Shown: positions 1 to 12,265 of the stretch, piece by piece
Layout: each line of letters opens with the position of its first letter
Position numbering within the stretch: the first letter of the stretch is position 1
Assembly (NCBI RefSeq): GCF_050948175.1
Contig: NW_027490185.1
Coordinates: 930,001-994,000 of the forward strand
From: Xylocopa sonorina
Taxonomy: Eukaryota; Arthropoda; Insecta; Hymenoptera; Apidae
Direction of reading: 5' to 3'
DNA: 64,000 nt
Notes under the pieces: generated by a model
What the model saw: only the letters and a program-made list of their open reading frames with translations
Databases searched by the model: none
Told to the model about the DNA's origin: nothing
Program-made: the position numbers and the translations under genes

Positions 1-1486
1 TCCTCGTCTACACTTCAAATGAATGTAAATGCGACACTTACTTGCAAGGAAATAGCGATTGCAGATGTCTACGTATCGTAGCAATAGGGTTCTTATGATT
101 CTTAAAACGCGATATCGCATCTCACTTCTATGTTGCATGGTAAGATATAAAATGATTTGCGAAGTGTTATGGATTCCTCGTCTACACTGCAAATGAATGT
201 GAATGCGAAACTTCCTCGCTAGGAAATAGCGTTTGCAGATGTCTACGTATCGTAGCAATAGATTTCTAATGCTTCTTAAAACGCGATATCGCATCTCATT
301 TCTATGTTTCATGGTAAGATATAATATGATTTGCGAAGTGTCATGTATTCCTCGTCTACACTTCAAATGAATGAAAGTGCCATACTTCCTCGCTAGGAAA
401 TAGCGTTTGCAGATGTCTACGTATCGTAGCAATAGATTTCCAATGCTTCTTAAAACGCGATATCGCATCTCATTTCTATGTTTCATGGTAAGATATAATA
501 TGATTTGCGAAGTGTTATGGATTCCTCGTCTACACTGCAAATGAATGTGAATGCGAAACTTCCTCGCCAGGAAATAGCGTTTGCAGATGTCTACGTATCG
601 TAGCAATAGAGTTCTTATGATACTTAAAACGCGATATCGCATCTCATTTCTATTTTTCATGGTAAGGTATAATATGATTTGCGAAGTGTTATGTATTCCT
701 CGTCTACACTTCAAATGAATGTAAATGCGACACTTCGTTGCAAGGAAATAGCGTTTGCGAATGTCTATCTATCGTAGCAATAGTGTCCTAATGCTTCTTA
801 AAACGCGATATCGCATCTCGTTTCTATGTTTCATGGTAAGATATAATATGATTTGCGAAGTGTCATGTATTCCTCGTCTACACTTCAAATGAATGTAAAT
901 GCGACACTTCCTTGCAAGGAAATAGCGTTTGCAAACTTCTACCTACCGTAGCAATAGAGTTCTAGTGCTTCTGAAAACGCGATATCGCATCTCATTTCTA
1001 TGTTTCATGGTAAGATATAATATGATTTGCGAAGTGTCATGTATTCCTCGTCTACACTTCAAATGAATGTAAATGCGACACTTCCTTGCAAGGAAATAGC
1101 GTTTGCAAACGTCTACCTATCATAGCAATAGAGTTCTAATGCTTCTTAAAACGCGATATCGCATCACATTTCTATATTTCATGGTAAGATATAATATGTC
1201 TTGCGAAGTGTTATGTATTCCTCGTCTACATTTCAAATGAATGTAAATGCGACACTTCCTTGCAAGGAAATAGCGTTTGCGAATGTCTATCTATCATAGC
1301 AATAGTGTTCTAATGCTTCTTAAAACGCGATATCGCATCTCATTTCTATGTTTCATGGTAAGATATGATATGATTTGCGAAGTGTTATGTATTCCTCGTC
1401 TACACTTCAAATGAATGTAAATGCGACACTTCCTTGCAAGGAAATAGCGTTTGCAAACGTCTACCTACCGCAGCAATAGAGTTCTA
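1..1486. repeat. 174-bp satellite array, segment left of the gap
   Basis: Head-to-tail monomers begin with TCCTCG at 1, 175, 349, 523 and so on to 1393, exactly 174 bp apart. The first ~650 bp are more diverged than the rest. They carry private variants such as CTGCAAATG and a GGATTCCTCG junction that recur at an interval of 348 bp (near 169-200 and 517-548), so a local dimer is present. From 655 to 1486 the sequence matches 55,578-56,409 at a constant offset with two differences noticed (979 G/A, 1200 C/T). No gene or non-satellite sequence is visible. The divergence of the first monomers could mean an older patch or proximity to an array edge; the window does not decide this. Confidence 0.97.
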
Positions 1487-1586
1487 NNNNNNNNNNNNNN
1501 NNNNNNNNNNNNNNNNNNNNNNNNNNNNNNNNNNNNNNNNNNNNNNNNNNNNNNNNNNNNNNNNNNNNNNNNNNNNNNNNNNNNNN
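1487..1586. other. assembly gap of exactly 100 N
   Basis: A run of 100 N is a conventional placeholder for a gap of unknown size. The base before it ends ...GAGTTCTA and the base after it starts ATGCTTCTT..., which is the normal continuous monomer sequence. Deleting the N leaves one intact monomer (94 + 81 bases, including a one-base insertion just downstream). The missing DNA is therefore probably zero or a whole number of monomers. Confidence 0.97.
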
Positions 1587-3917
1587 ATGCTTCTTAAAGC
1601 GTGATATCGCATCTCATTTAAGATGTTTCGTGGTAAGATATAATATAATTTGCGAAGTGTTATGTATTCCTCGTCTACACTTCAAATGAATGTAAATGCG
1701 ACACTTCCTTGCTAGGAAATAGCGTTTGCAAACGTCTACCTATCGTAGCAATAGAGATCTAATGCTCGTAGAACGCGATATCGCTTCTCATTTCTATGTT
1801 TCATGGTAAGATATAATATGATTTGCGAAGTGTCATGTATTCCTCGTCAACACTTCAAATGAATGTAAATGCGACACTTCGTTGCAAGGAAATAGCGTTG
1901 CGAATGTCTATCTATCGAAGCAATAGTGCTCTAATGCTTCTTAAAACGCGATATCGCATCTCGTTTCTATGTTTCATGGTAAGATATAATATGATTTGCG
2001 AAGTGTCATGTATTCCTCGTCTGCACTTCAAATCAATGTAAAGTGCGACACTTCCTTGCAGGAAATAGCGTTTGCAGATGTCTACGTATCGTAGCAATAG
2101 AGTTCTTATGATTCTTAAAACGCGATATCGCATCTCATTTCTATGTTTCATGGTAAGATATAATATGATTTGCGAAGTGTCATGTATTCCTCGTCTACAC
2201 TTCAAATGAATGTAAATGCGACACTTCTTGCAAGGAAATAGCGTTTGCAAACGTCTACCTACCGTAGCAATAGAGTTCTAATGCTTCTTAAAACGCGATA
2301 TCGCATCTCATTTCTATGTTTCATGGTAAGATATAATATGATTTGCGAAGTGCCATGTATTCCTCGTCCACACTTCAAATGAATGTAAATGCGACACTTC
2401 CTTGCTAGGAAATAGCGTTTGCTGATGTCTAGGTATCGTAGAAATAGAGTTCTAATGCTTCTTAGAACGCGATATCGCAATCTCATTTCTATGTTTCATG
2501 GTAAAGATATAATAAGATTTGCCGAAGTGTCATGTATTCCTCGTCTACACTTCAAATGAATGTAAATGCGACACTTCCTTGCAAGGATATAGCGTTTGCA
2601 AACGCCTACCTACCGTAGCAATAGAGTTCTAGTGCTTCTTAAAACGCGATATCGCATCTCATTTCTATATTTCATGGTAAGATATAATATGATTTGCGAA
2701 GTGTTATGTATTCCTTGTCTACACTTCAAATGAATGTAAATGAGACACTTCCTTGAAAGGAAATAGCGGTTGCAGATGTCTACTTATCGTAGCAACAGAG
2801 TTCTTATGATTCTTAAAACGCGATATCGCATCTCATTTCTATGTTTCATGGTAAGGTATAATATGATTTGCGAAGTGTTATGTATTCCTCGTCTACACTT
2901 CAAATGAATGTAAATGAGACACTTCCTTGCAAGGAAATAGCGTTTGCAGATGTCTAACGTATCGTAGCAATAGAGTTCTTATGAATATTAAAACGCGATA
3001 TCGCATCTCATTTCTATGTTTCATGGTAAGATATAATATGATTTGCGAAGTGTCATGTATTTCTCGTCTACACTTCAAATGAATGTAAATGCGACACTTC
3101 CTTGCAAGGAAATAGCGTTTGCAAACGTCTACCTACCGTAGCAATAGAGTTCTAATGCTTCTTAAAACGCGATATCGCATCTCATTTCTATGTTTCATGG
3201 TAAGATATCATATGATTTGCGAAGTGCCATGTATTCCTCGTCCACACTTCAAATGAATGTAAATGCGACACTTCCTTGCTAGGAAATAGCGTTTGCAGAT
3301 GTCTACGTATCGTAGCAATAGAGTTCTTATGATTCTTAAAACGCGATATCGCATCTCATTTCTATGTTTCATGGTAAGATATAATATGATTGCGAAGTGT
3401 TATGTATTCCTCGTCTACACTTCAAATGAATATAATACGACACTTCCTTGCTAGGAAATAGCGTCTGCAGATGTCTACGTATCGTAGCAATAGAGTTCAA
3501 ATTCTTCTTAAAACGAGATATTGCATCTCATATTTATGTTTCATGACAAGATATAATATTCATTGCGAAGTGTTATGCATTCCTCGTCTACACTTCAAAT
3601 GAAAATGCGACACTTCCTCGCTAGGATATAGCGCTTGCAGATGTCTACGTATCGTAGCAATAGATTTCTAATGCTTCTTAAAGCGTGATATCGCATCTCA
3701 TTTATATGTTTCGTGGTAAGATATAATATAATTTGCGAAGTGTTATGTATTCCTCGTCTACACTTCAAATGAATGTAAATGCGACACTTCCTTGCTAGGA
3801 AATAGCGTTTGCAAACGTCTACCTATCGTAGCAATAGAGTTCTAATGCTTCGTAGAACGCGATATCGCTTCTCATTTCTATGTTTCATGGTAAGATATAA
3901 TATGATTTGCGAAGTGT
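1587..3917. repeat. duplicated block, first copy, indel-rich (pairs with 7501-9835)
   Basis: Starting at the first base after the gap, this stretch aligns with 7501-9835 and shares rare variants: CTGCACTTCAAATC, CTTGCAGG with a missing base, CTTGAAAGG, GCAACAGAG and AGATATCATATG. The offset wanders from 5,914 to 5,912 and ends at 5,918. This copy carries about ten single-base insertions or deletions and one 4-base deletion near 3601, for example GCGTTGCG at 1896-1903, GTAAAGTG near 2039, CTTCTTGC near 2225, two near 2503-2522, CTAACG near 2955 and two near 3391-3431. Comparable duplicated blocks elsewhere show no or one indel, so low-quality assembly next to the gap is the likeliest cause. 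Confidence 0.85.
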
Positions 3918-6103
3918 TATGTATTCCTCGTCTACACTTCAAATGAATGTAAATGCGACACTTCCTTGCAAGGAAATAGCGTTTGCAGATGTCTATGTAT
4001 CGTAGCAATAGAATTCTATTGCTTCTTAAAACGTGATATCGCACCTCATTTCTATGTTTCATGGTAAGATATAATATGATTTGCGAAGTGTCATGTATTC
4101 CTCGTCTACACGTCAAATGAATGTAAATGCGACACTTCCATGCAAGGAAATAGCGTTTGCAGATGTCTACGTATCGTAGCAATAGAGTTCTTATGATTCT
4201 TAAAGAGCGATATCGCACCTCATTTCTATGTTTCATGGTAAGATATAATATGATTTGCGAAGTGTTATGTATTCCTCGTCTACACTTCAAATGAATATAA
4301 ATACGACACTTCCTTGCTAGGAAATAGCGTCTGCAGATGTCTACGTATCGTAGCAATAGAGTTCAAATTCTTCTTAAAACGAGATATTGCATCTCATATT
4401 TATGTTTCATGACAAGATATAATATTCATTGCGAAGTGTTATGCATTCCTCGTCTACACTTCAAATGAATGTGAATGCGACTCTTCCTCGCTAGGATATA
4501 GCGCTTGCAGATGTCTACGTATCGTAGCAATAGATTTCTAATGCTTCTTAAAGCGTGATATCGCATCTCATTTATATGTTTCGTGGTAAGATATAATATA
4601 ATTTGCGAAGTGTTATGTATTCCTCGTCTACACTTCAAATGAATGTAAATGCGACACTTCCTTGCTAGGAAATAGCGTTTGCAAACGTCTACCTATCGTA
4701 GCAATAGAGTTCTAATGCTTCGTACAACGCGATATCGCATCTCATTTCTATGTTTCATGGTAAGATATAATATGATTTGCGAAGTGTCATGTATTCCTCG
4801 TCTACACTTCAAATGTATGTAAATGCGACACTTCCTTGCTAGGAAATAGCGTCTGCAGATGTCTAGGTATCGTAGCAATAGAGTTCTAATGCTTCTTAAA
4901 ACGCGATATCGCATTTCATTTCTATGTTTCATGGTAAGATATAATATAATTTGCGAAGTGTTATGTATTCCTCGTCTACACTTCAAATGAATGTAAGTGC
5001 GACACTTCCTTGCTAGGAAATAGCGTCTGCAGATGTCTAGGTATCGTAGCAATAGAGTTCTAATACTTCTTAGAACGCGATATCGCAATCTCATTTCTAT
5101 GTTTCATGGTAAGATATAATATGATTTGCGAAGTGTCATGTATTCCTCGTCTACGATTCAAATGAATGTAAATGCAACACTTCCTTGCAAGGAAATAGCG
5201 TTTGCAGATGTCTACTTATCGTAGCAATAGAGTTCTTATGATTGTTAAAACGCGATATCGCATCTCATTTCTATGTTTCATGGTAAGATATAATATGATT
5301 TGCGTAGTGTTATGCATTCCTCGTCTACAGTTCAAATGAATGTGAATGCGACACTTCCTCGCTAGGAAATAGCGCTTGCAGATGTCTACGTATCGTAGCA
5401 ATAGATTTCTAATGCTTCTTAAAGCGCGATATCGCATCTCTTTTCTATGTTTCATGGTAAGCTATAATATGATTTGCCAAGTGTTATGTATTCCTCGTCT
5501 ACACTTCAAATGAATGTAAATGCGACACTTCCTTGCAAGGAAATAGCGTTTGCAGATGTCTACGTATCGTAGCAATAGAGTTCTTATGATTCTTAAAACG
5601 CGATATCGCATCTCATTTCTATGTTTCATGGTAAGGTATAATATGATTTGCGAAGTGTTCTGTATTCCTCGTCTACACTTCAAATGAATGTAAATGCGAT
5701 ACTTCCTTGCAAGGAAATAGCGTTTGCAGATGTCTATGTATGGTAGCAATAGATTTCTAATGCTCCTTAAAACGTGATATCGCATCTCATTTCTATGTTT
5801 CATGGTAAGGTATAATATGATTTGCGAAGTGTTATGTATTCCTTGTCTACACTTCAAATGAATGTAAATGCGACACTACATTGCTAGGAAATAGCGTCTG
5901 CAGATGTCTAGGTATCGTAGCAGTAGAGTTCTAATGCTTCTTAAAACGCGATATCGCATTTCATTTCTATGTTTCATGGTAAGATATAATATGATTTGCG
6001 AAGTGTTATGTATTCCTCGTCAACACTTCAAATGAATGTAAATGCGACACTTCGTTGCAAGGAAATAGCGTTTGCGAATGTCTATCTATCGAAGCAATAG
6101 TGC

Positions 6104-7762
6104 TCTAATGCTTCTTAAAACGCGATATCGCATCTCGTTTCTATGTTTCATGGTAAGATATAATATGATTTGCGAAGTGCCATGTATTCCTCGTCCACAC
6201 TTCAAATGAATGTAAATGCGACACTTCCTTGCTAGGAAATAGCGTTTGCTGATGTCTAGGTATCGTAGAAATAGAGTTCTAATGCTTCTTAGAACGCGAT
6301 ATCGCAATCTCATTTCTATGTTTCATGGTAAGATATAATATGATTTGCGAAGTGTCATGTATTCCTCGTCTACACTTCAAATGAATGTAAATGCGACACT
6401 TCCTTGCAAGGATATAGCGTTTGCAAACGCCTACCTACCGTAGCAATAGAGTTCTAGTGCTTCTTAAAACGCGATATCGCATCTCATTTCTATATTTCAT
6501 GGTAAGATATAATATGATTTGCGAAGTGTTATGTATTCCTTGTCTACACTTCAAATGAATGTAAATGAGACACTTCCTTGCAAGGAAATAGCGGTTGCAG
6601 ATGTCTACTTATCGTAGCAATAGAGTTCTTATGATTCTTAAAACGCGATATCGCATCTCATTTCTATGTTTCATGGTAAGGTATAATATGATTTGCGAAG
6701 TGTTATGTATTCCTCGTCTACACTTCAAATGAATGTAAATGAGACACTTCCTTGCAAGGAAATAGCGTTTGCAGATGTCTACGTATCGTAGCAATAGAGT
6801 TCTTATGAATATTAAAACGCGATATCGCATCTCATTTCTATGTTTCATGGTAAGATATAATATGATTTGCGAAGTGTCATGTATTCCTCGTCTACACTTC
6901 AAATGAATGTAAATGCGACACTTCCTTGCAAGGAAATAGCGTTTGCAAACGTCTACCTACCGTAGCAATAGAGTTGTAATGCTTCTTAAAACGCGATATC
7001 GCATCTCATTTCTATGTTTCATGGTAAGATATAATATGATTTGCGAAGTGCCATGTATTCCTCGTCCACACTTCAAATGAATGTAAATGCGACACTTCCT
7101 TGCTAGGAAATAGCGTTTGCAGATGTCTACGTATCGTAGCAATAGAGTTCTTATGATTCTTAAAACGCGATATCGCATCTCATTTCTATGTTTCATGGTA
7201 AGATATAATATGATTTGCGAAGTGTTATGTATTCCTCGTCTACACTTCAAATGAATATAAATACGACACTTCCTTGCTAGGAAATAGCGTCTGCAGATGT
7301 CTACGTATCGTAGCAATAGAGTTCAAATTCTTCTTAAAACGAGATATTGCATCTCATATTTATGTTTCATGACAAGATATAATATTCATTGCGAAGTGTT
7401 ATGCATTCCTCGTCTACACTTCAAATGAATGTGAATGCGACACTTCCTCGCTAGGATATAGCGCTTGCAGATGTCTACGTATCGTAGCAATAGATTTCTA
7501 ATGCTTCTTAAAGCGTGATATCGCATCTCATTTATATGTTTCGTGGTAAGATATAATATAATTTGCGAAGTGTTATGTATTCCTCGTCTACACTTCAAAT
7601 GAATGTAAATGCGACACTTCCTTGCTAGGAAATAGCGTTTGCAAACGTCTACCTATCGTAGCAATAGAGTTCTAATGCTTCGTAGAACGCGATATCGCTT
7701 CTCATTTCTATGTTTCGTGGTAAGATATAATATGATTTGCGAAGTGTCATGTATTCCTCGTC
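6104..7762. repeat. 12-monomer higher-order repeat, first copy
   Basis: About 1.66 kb that recurs 2,088 bp (12 x 174) downstream at 8192-9850 with a constant offset and few substitutions. Left edge: 6101/6103 differ from 8189/8191. Right edge: 7763 A against 9851 T. It contains the broken-palindrome monomer at 7233-7406 followed by the CTCGCTAGG type. Confidence 0.85.
7233..7406. repeat. divergent monomer with broken central palindrome
   Basis: This 174-bp monomer reads GAGATATTGC in place of GCGATATCGC and ATAATATTCATTGCG in place of ATAATATGATTTGCG, with TTCATGACAAG at the normal TTCATGGTAAG position. The same variant set recurs near 3.5, 4.4, 9.4, 11.2, 14.5, 17.1, 25.6 and 33.8 kb and is normally followed by the CTCGCTAGG type. 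I did not see it to the right of 34 kb. Confidence 0.85.
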
Positions 7763-9835
7763 AACACTTCAAATGAATGTAAATGCGACACTTCGTTGCA
7801 AGGAAATAGCGTTTGCGAATGTCTATCTATCGAAGCAATAGTGCTCTAATGCTTCTTAAAACGCGATATCGCATCTCGTTTCTATGTTTCATGGTAAGAT
7901 ATAATATGATTTGCGAAGTGTCATGTATTCCTCGTCTGCACTTCAAATCAATGTAAATGCGACACTTCCTTGCAGGAAATAGCGTTTGCAGATGTCTACG
8001 TATCGTAGCAATAGAGTTCTTATGATTCTTAAAACGCGATATCGCATCTCATTTCTATGTTTCATGGTAAGATATAATATGATTTGCGAAGTGTCATGTA
8101 TTCCTCGTCTACACTTCAAATGAATGTAAATGCGACACTTCCTTGCAAGGAAATAGCGTTTGCAAACGTCTACCTACCGTAGCAATAGAGTTCTAATGCT
8201 TCTTAAAACGCGATATCGCATCTCATTTCTATGTTTCATGGTAAGATATAATATGATTTGCGAAGTGCCATGTATTCCTCGTCCACACTTCAAATGAATG
8301 TAAATGCGACACTTCCTTGCTAGGAAATAGCGTTTGCTGATGTCTAGGTATCGTAGAAATAGAGTTCTAATGCTTCTTAGAACGCGATATCGCAATCTCA
8401 TTTCTATGTTTCATGGTAAGATATAATATGATTTGCGAAGTGTCATGTATTCCTCGTCTACACTTCAAATGAATGTAAATGCGACACTTCCTTGCAAGGA
8501 TATAGCGTTTGCAAACGCCTACCTACCGTAGCAATAGAGTTCTGGTGCTTCTTAAAACGCGATATCGCATCTCATTTCTATATTTCATGGTAAGATATAA
8601 TATGATTTGCGAAGTGTTATGTATTCCTTGTCTACACTTCAAATGAATGTAAATGAGACACTTCCTTGAAAGGAAATAGCGGTTGCAGATGTCTACTTAT
8701 CGTAGCAACAGAGTTCTTATGATTCTTAAAACGCGATATCGCATCTCATTTCTATGTTTCATGGTAAGGTATAATATGATTTGCGAAGTGTTATGTATTC
8801 CTCGTCTACACTTCAAATGAATGTAAATGAGACACTTCCTTGCAAGGAAATAGCGTTTGCAGATGTCTACGTATCGTAGCAATAGAGTTCTTATGAATAT
8901 TAAAACGCGATATCGCATCTCATTTCTATGTTTCATGGTAAGATATAATATGATTTGCGAAGTGTCATGTATTTCTCGTCTACACTTCAAATGAATGTAA
9001 ATGCGACACTTCCTTGCAAGGAAATAGCGTTTGCAAACGTCTACCTACCGTAGCAATAGAGTTCTAATGCTTCTTAAAACGCGATATCGCATCTCATTTC
9101 TATGTTTCATGGTAAGATATCATATGATTTGCGAAGTGCCATGTATTCCTCGTCCACACTTCAAATGAATGTAAATGCGACACTTCCTTGCTAGGAAATA
9201 GCGTTTGCAGATGTCTACGTATCGTAGCAATAGAGTTCTTATGATTCTTAAAACGCGATATCGCATCTCATTTCTATGTTTCATGGTAAGATATAATATG
9301 ATTTGCGAAGTGTTATGTATTCCTCGTCTACACTTCAAATGAATATAAATACGACACTTCCTTGCTAGGAAATAGCGTCTGCAGATGTCTACGTATCGTA
9401 GCAATAGAGTTCAAATTCTTCTTAAAACGAGATATTGCATCTCATATTTATGTTTCATGACAAGATATAATATTCATTGCGCAGTGTTATGCATTCCTCG
9501 TCTACACTTCAAATGAATGTGAATGCGACACTTCCTCGCTAGGATATAGCGCTTGCAGATGTCTACGTATCGTAGCAATAGATTTCTAATGCTTCTTAAA
9601 GCGTGATATCGCATCTCATTTATATGTTTCGTGGTAAGATATAATATAATTTGCGAAGTGTTATGTATTCCTCGTCTACACTTCAAATGAATGTAAATGC
9701 GACACTTCCTTGCTAGGAAATAGCGTTTGCAAACGTCTACGTATCGTAGCAATAGAGTTCTAATGCTTCGTAGAACGCGATATCGCTTCTCATTTCTATG
9801 TTTCATGGTAAGATATAATATGATTTGCGAAGTGT
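7501..9835. repeat. duplicated block, second copy (pairs with 1587-3917)
   Basis: This is the clean partner of the indel-rich block after the gap. It covers about 13.4 monomers. The match fails at 9836 (C here, T at 3918). It overlaps the 2,088-bp duplication described separately, so the same monomers have been copied more than once. Confidence 0.85.
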
Positions 9836-9850
9836 CATGTATTCCTCGTC
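8192..9850. repeat. 12-monomer higher-order repeat, second copy
   Basis: Partner of 6104-7762 at an offset of 2,088 bp. Differences seen include CATGG against CGTGG in the last monomer and CTACGTATCG near 9738 against CTACCTATCG near 7650, a change that reopens the minus-strand frame here. Confidence 0.85.
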
Positions 9851-11858
9851 TACACTTCAAACGTATGTAAATGCGACACTTCCTTGCTAGGAAATAGCGT
9901 CTGCAGATGTCTAGGTATCGTAGCAATAGAGTTCTAATGCTTCTTAAAACGCGATATCGCATTTCATTTCTATGTTTCATGGTAAGATATAATATAATTT
10001 GCGAAGTGTTATGTATTCCTCGTCTACACTTCAAATGAATGTAAGTGCGACACTTTCTTGCTAGGAAATAGCGTCTGCAGATGTCTAGGTATCGTAGCAA
10101 TAGAGTTCTAATGCTTCTTAGAACGCGATATCGCAATCTCATTTCTATGTTTCATGGTAAGATATAATATGATTTGCGAAGTGTCATGTATTCCTCGTCT
10201 ACGATTCAAATGAATGTAAATGCAACACTTCCTTGCAAGGAAATAGCGTTTGCAGATGTCTACTTATCGTAGCAATAGAGTTCTTATGATTCTTAAAACG
10301 CGATATCGCATCTCATTTCTATGTTTCATGGTAAGATATAATATGATTTGCGTAGTGTTATGTATTCCTCGTCCACACTTCAAATGAATGTAAATGCGAA
10401 ACTTCCTTGCAAGGAAATAGCGTTTGCAAACGTCTACCTACCGCAGCAATAGAGTTCTAATGCTTCTTAAAACGCGATATCGCATCTCATTTCTATGTTT
10501 CATGGTAAGATATAATATGATTTGCGAAGTGTTATGCATTCCTCGTCTACGACTCAAATGAATGTAAATGCGACACTTCCTTGCAAGGAAATAGCGTTTG
10601 CAGATGTCTACGTATCGTAGCAATAGAGTTCTAATGCTTCTTAAAACGCGATATCGCATCTCATTTCTATGTTTCATGGTAAGCTATAATATGATTTGCC
10701 AAGTGTTATGTATTCCTCGTCTACACTTCAAATGAATGTAAATGCGACACTTCCTTGCAAGGAAATAGCGTTTGCAGATGTCTACGAATCGTAGCAATAG
10801 AGTTCTTATGATTCTTAAAACGCGATATCGCATCTCATTTCTATGTTTCATGGTAAGGTATAATATGATTTGCGAAGTGTTCTGTATTCCTCGTCTACAC
10901 ATCAAAGGAATGTAAATGCGACACTTCCTTGCAAGGAAATAGCGTTTGCAGATGTCTATGTATGGTAGCAATAGATTTCTAATGCTTCTTAAAACGTGAT
11001 ATCGCATCTCATTTCTATGTTTCATGGTAAGATATAATATGATTTGCGAAGTGTCATGTATTCCTCGTCTACACGTCAAATGAATGTAAATGCGACACTT
11101 CCATGCAAGGAAATAGCGTCTGCAGATGTCTACGTATCGTAGCAATAGAGTTCAAATGCTTCTTGAAACGAGATATTGCATCTCATATCTATGTTTCATG
11201 ATAAGATATAATATTCATTGCGAAGTGTTATGCATTCCTCGTCTACAGTTCAAATGAATGTGAATGCGACACTTCCTCGCTAGGGAATAGCGCTTGCAGA
11301 TGTCTACGTATCGTAGCAATAGATTTCTAATGCTTCTTAAAGCGCGATATCGCATCTCTTTTCTATGTTTCATTGTAAGCTATAATATGATTTGCCAAGT
11401 GTTATGTATTCCTCGTCTACACTTCAAATGAATGTAAATGCGACACTTCCTTGCAAGGAAATAGCGTTTGCAGATGTCTACGTATCGTAGCAATAGAGTT
11501 CTTATGATTCTTAAAACGCGATATCGCATCTCATTTCTATGTTTCATGGTAAGGTATAATATGATTTGCGAAGTGTTCTGTATTCCTCGTCTACACTTCA
11601 AATGAATGTAAATGCGATACTTCCTTGCAAGGAAATAGCGCTTGCAGATGTCTACGTATCGTAGCAATAGATTTCTAATGCTTCTTAAAGCGTGATATCG
11701 CATCTCATTTATATGTTTCGTGGTAAGATATAATATAATTTGCGAAGTGTTATGTATTCCTCGTCTACACTTCAAATGAATGTAAATGCGACACTTCCTT
11801 GCTAGGAAATAGCGTTTGCAAACGTCTACCTATCGTAGCAATAGAGTTCTAATGCTTC
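9788..11858. repeat. duplicated block at 5,918-bp offset, first copy
   Basis: About 2.07 kb (roughly 12 monomers) that recurs at 15,706-17,776, 34 monomers downstream. The offset stays at 5,918. Edges are sharp: 9787 T against 15,705 A, and 11,859 G against 17,777 T. A few substitutions lie inside, for example TAGGGAATAG near 11,281. Confidence 0.85.
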
Positions 11859-12142
11859 GTAGAACGCGATATCGCATCTCATTTCTATGTTTCATGGTAA
11901 GATATAATATGATTTGCGAAGTGTCATGTATTCCTCGTCTACACTTCAAATGTATGTAAATGCGACACTTCCTTGCTAGGAAATAGCGTCTGCAGATGTC
12001 TAGGTATCGTAGCAATAGAGTTCTAATGCTTCTTAAAACGCGATATCGCATTTCATTTCTATGTTTCATGGTAAGATATAATATAATTTGCGAAGTGTTA
12101 TGTATTCCTCGTCTACACTTCAAATGAATGTAAATGCGACAC

Positions 12143-12156
12143 TTCCTTGCAAGGAA
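12143..12156. repeat. 14-bp palindrome TTCCTTGCAAGGAA (monomer 38-51)
   Basis: Perfect self-complementary 14-mer. It is intact in a large share of monomers. Recurrent variants break it at the centre: TTCCTTGCTAGGAA, TTCCATGCAAGGAA, TTCGTTGCAAGGAA and TTCCTCGCTAGGAA. Function is unknown; it could be a dimeric protein site or a cruciform former. Confidence 0.9.
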
Positions 12157-12173
12157 ATAGCGTTTGCAGATGT

Positions 12174-12186
12174 CTACGTATCGTAG
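12174..12186. repeat. hairpin dyad CTACG-TAT-CGTAG (monomer 69-81)
   Basis: Five-base inverted arms around a 3-base spacer. This is the most variable part of the monomer: the variants CTACCTACCGTAG, CTATCTATCGTAG, CTACTTATCGTAG and CTAGGTATCGTAG weaken or break the stem and define subfamilies. Confidence 0.85.
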
Positions 12187-12213
12187 CAATAGAGTTCTTA
12201 TGATTCTTAAAAC

Positions 12214-12223
12214 GCGATATCGC
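12214..12223. repeat. 10-bp palindrome GCGATATCGC with EcoRV site (monomer 109-118)
   Basis: Perfect palindrome present in almost every monomer. It contains GATATC, so a 174-bp ladder is predicted on EcoRV digestion. Common one-base variants (GTGATATCGC, TGCGATATCGC) keep GATATC; the GAGATATTGC variant loses it. Confidence 0.92.
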
Positions 12224-12265
12224 ATCTCATTTCTATGTTTCATGGTAAGATATAATATGATTTGC

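Noticed and set aside
1487..1586. Inserted element hidden under the N run
   Set aside because: The flanks continue in exact register without target-site duplication or partial foreign sequence, so nothing in the sequence supports an insertion.
1823..2041. Plus-strand open frames at 1823-2041 and 24,272-24,484
   Set aside because: Both arise from one-base deletions within monomers (missing T near 1899; missing base near 24,361) that shift the frame. Sister copies without the deletion do not have them.
2501..3620. Rapid biological decay of the monomers after the gap
   Set aside because: The differences are almost all one-base indels, not substitutions, while rare substitutions shared with 7501-9835 are kept. 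This fits sequencing error better than decay; recorded as a quality finding.
12244..12263. Promoter-like TATAAT/TATA words in the GGTAAGATATAATATGATTT stretch
   Set aside because: It is an AT-rich part of every monomer, with no partner element and no downstream gene.
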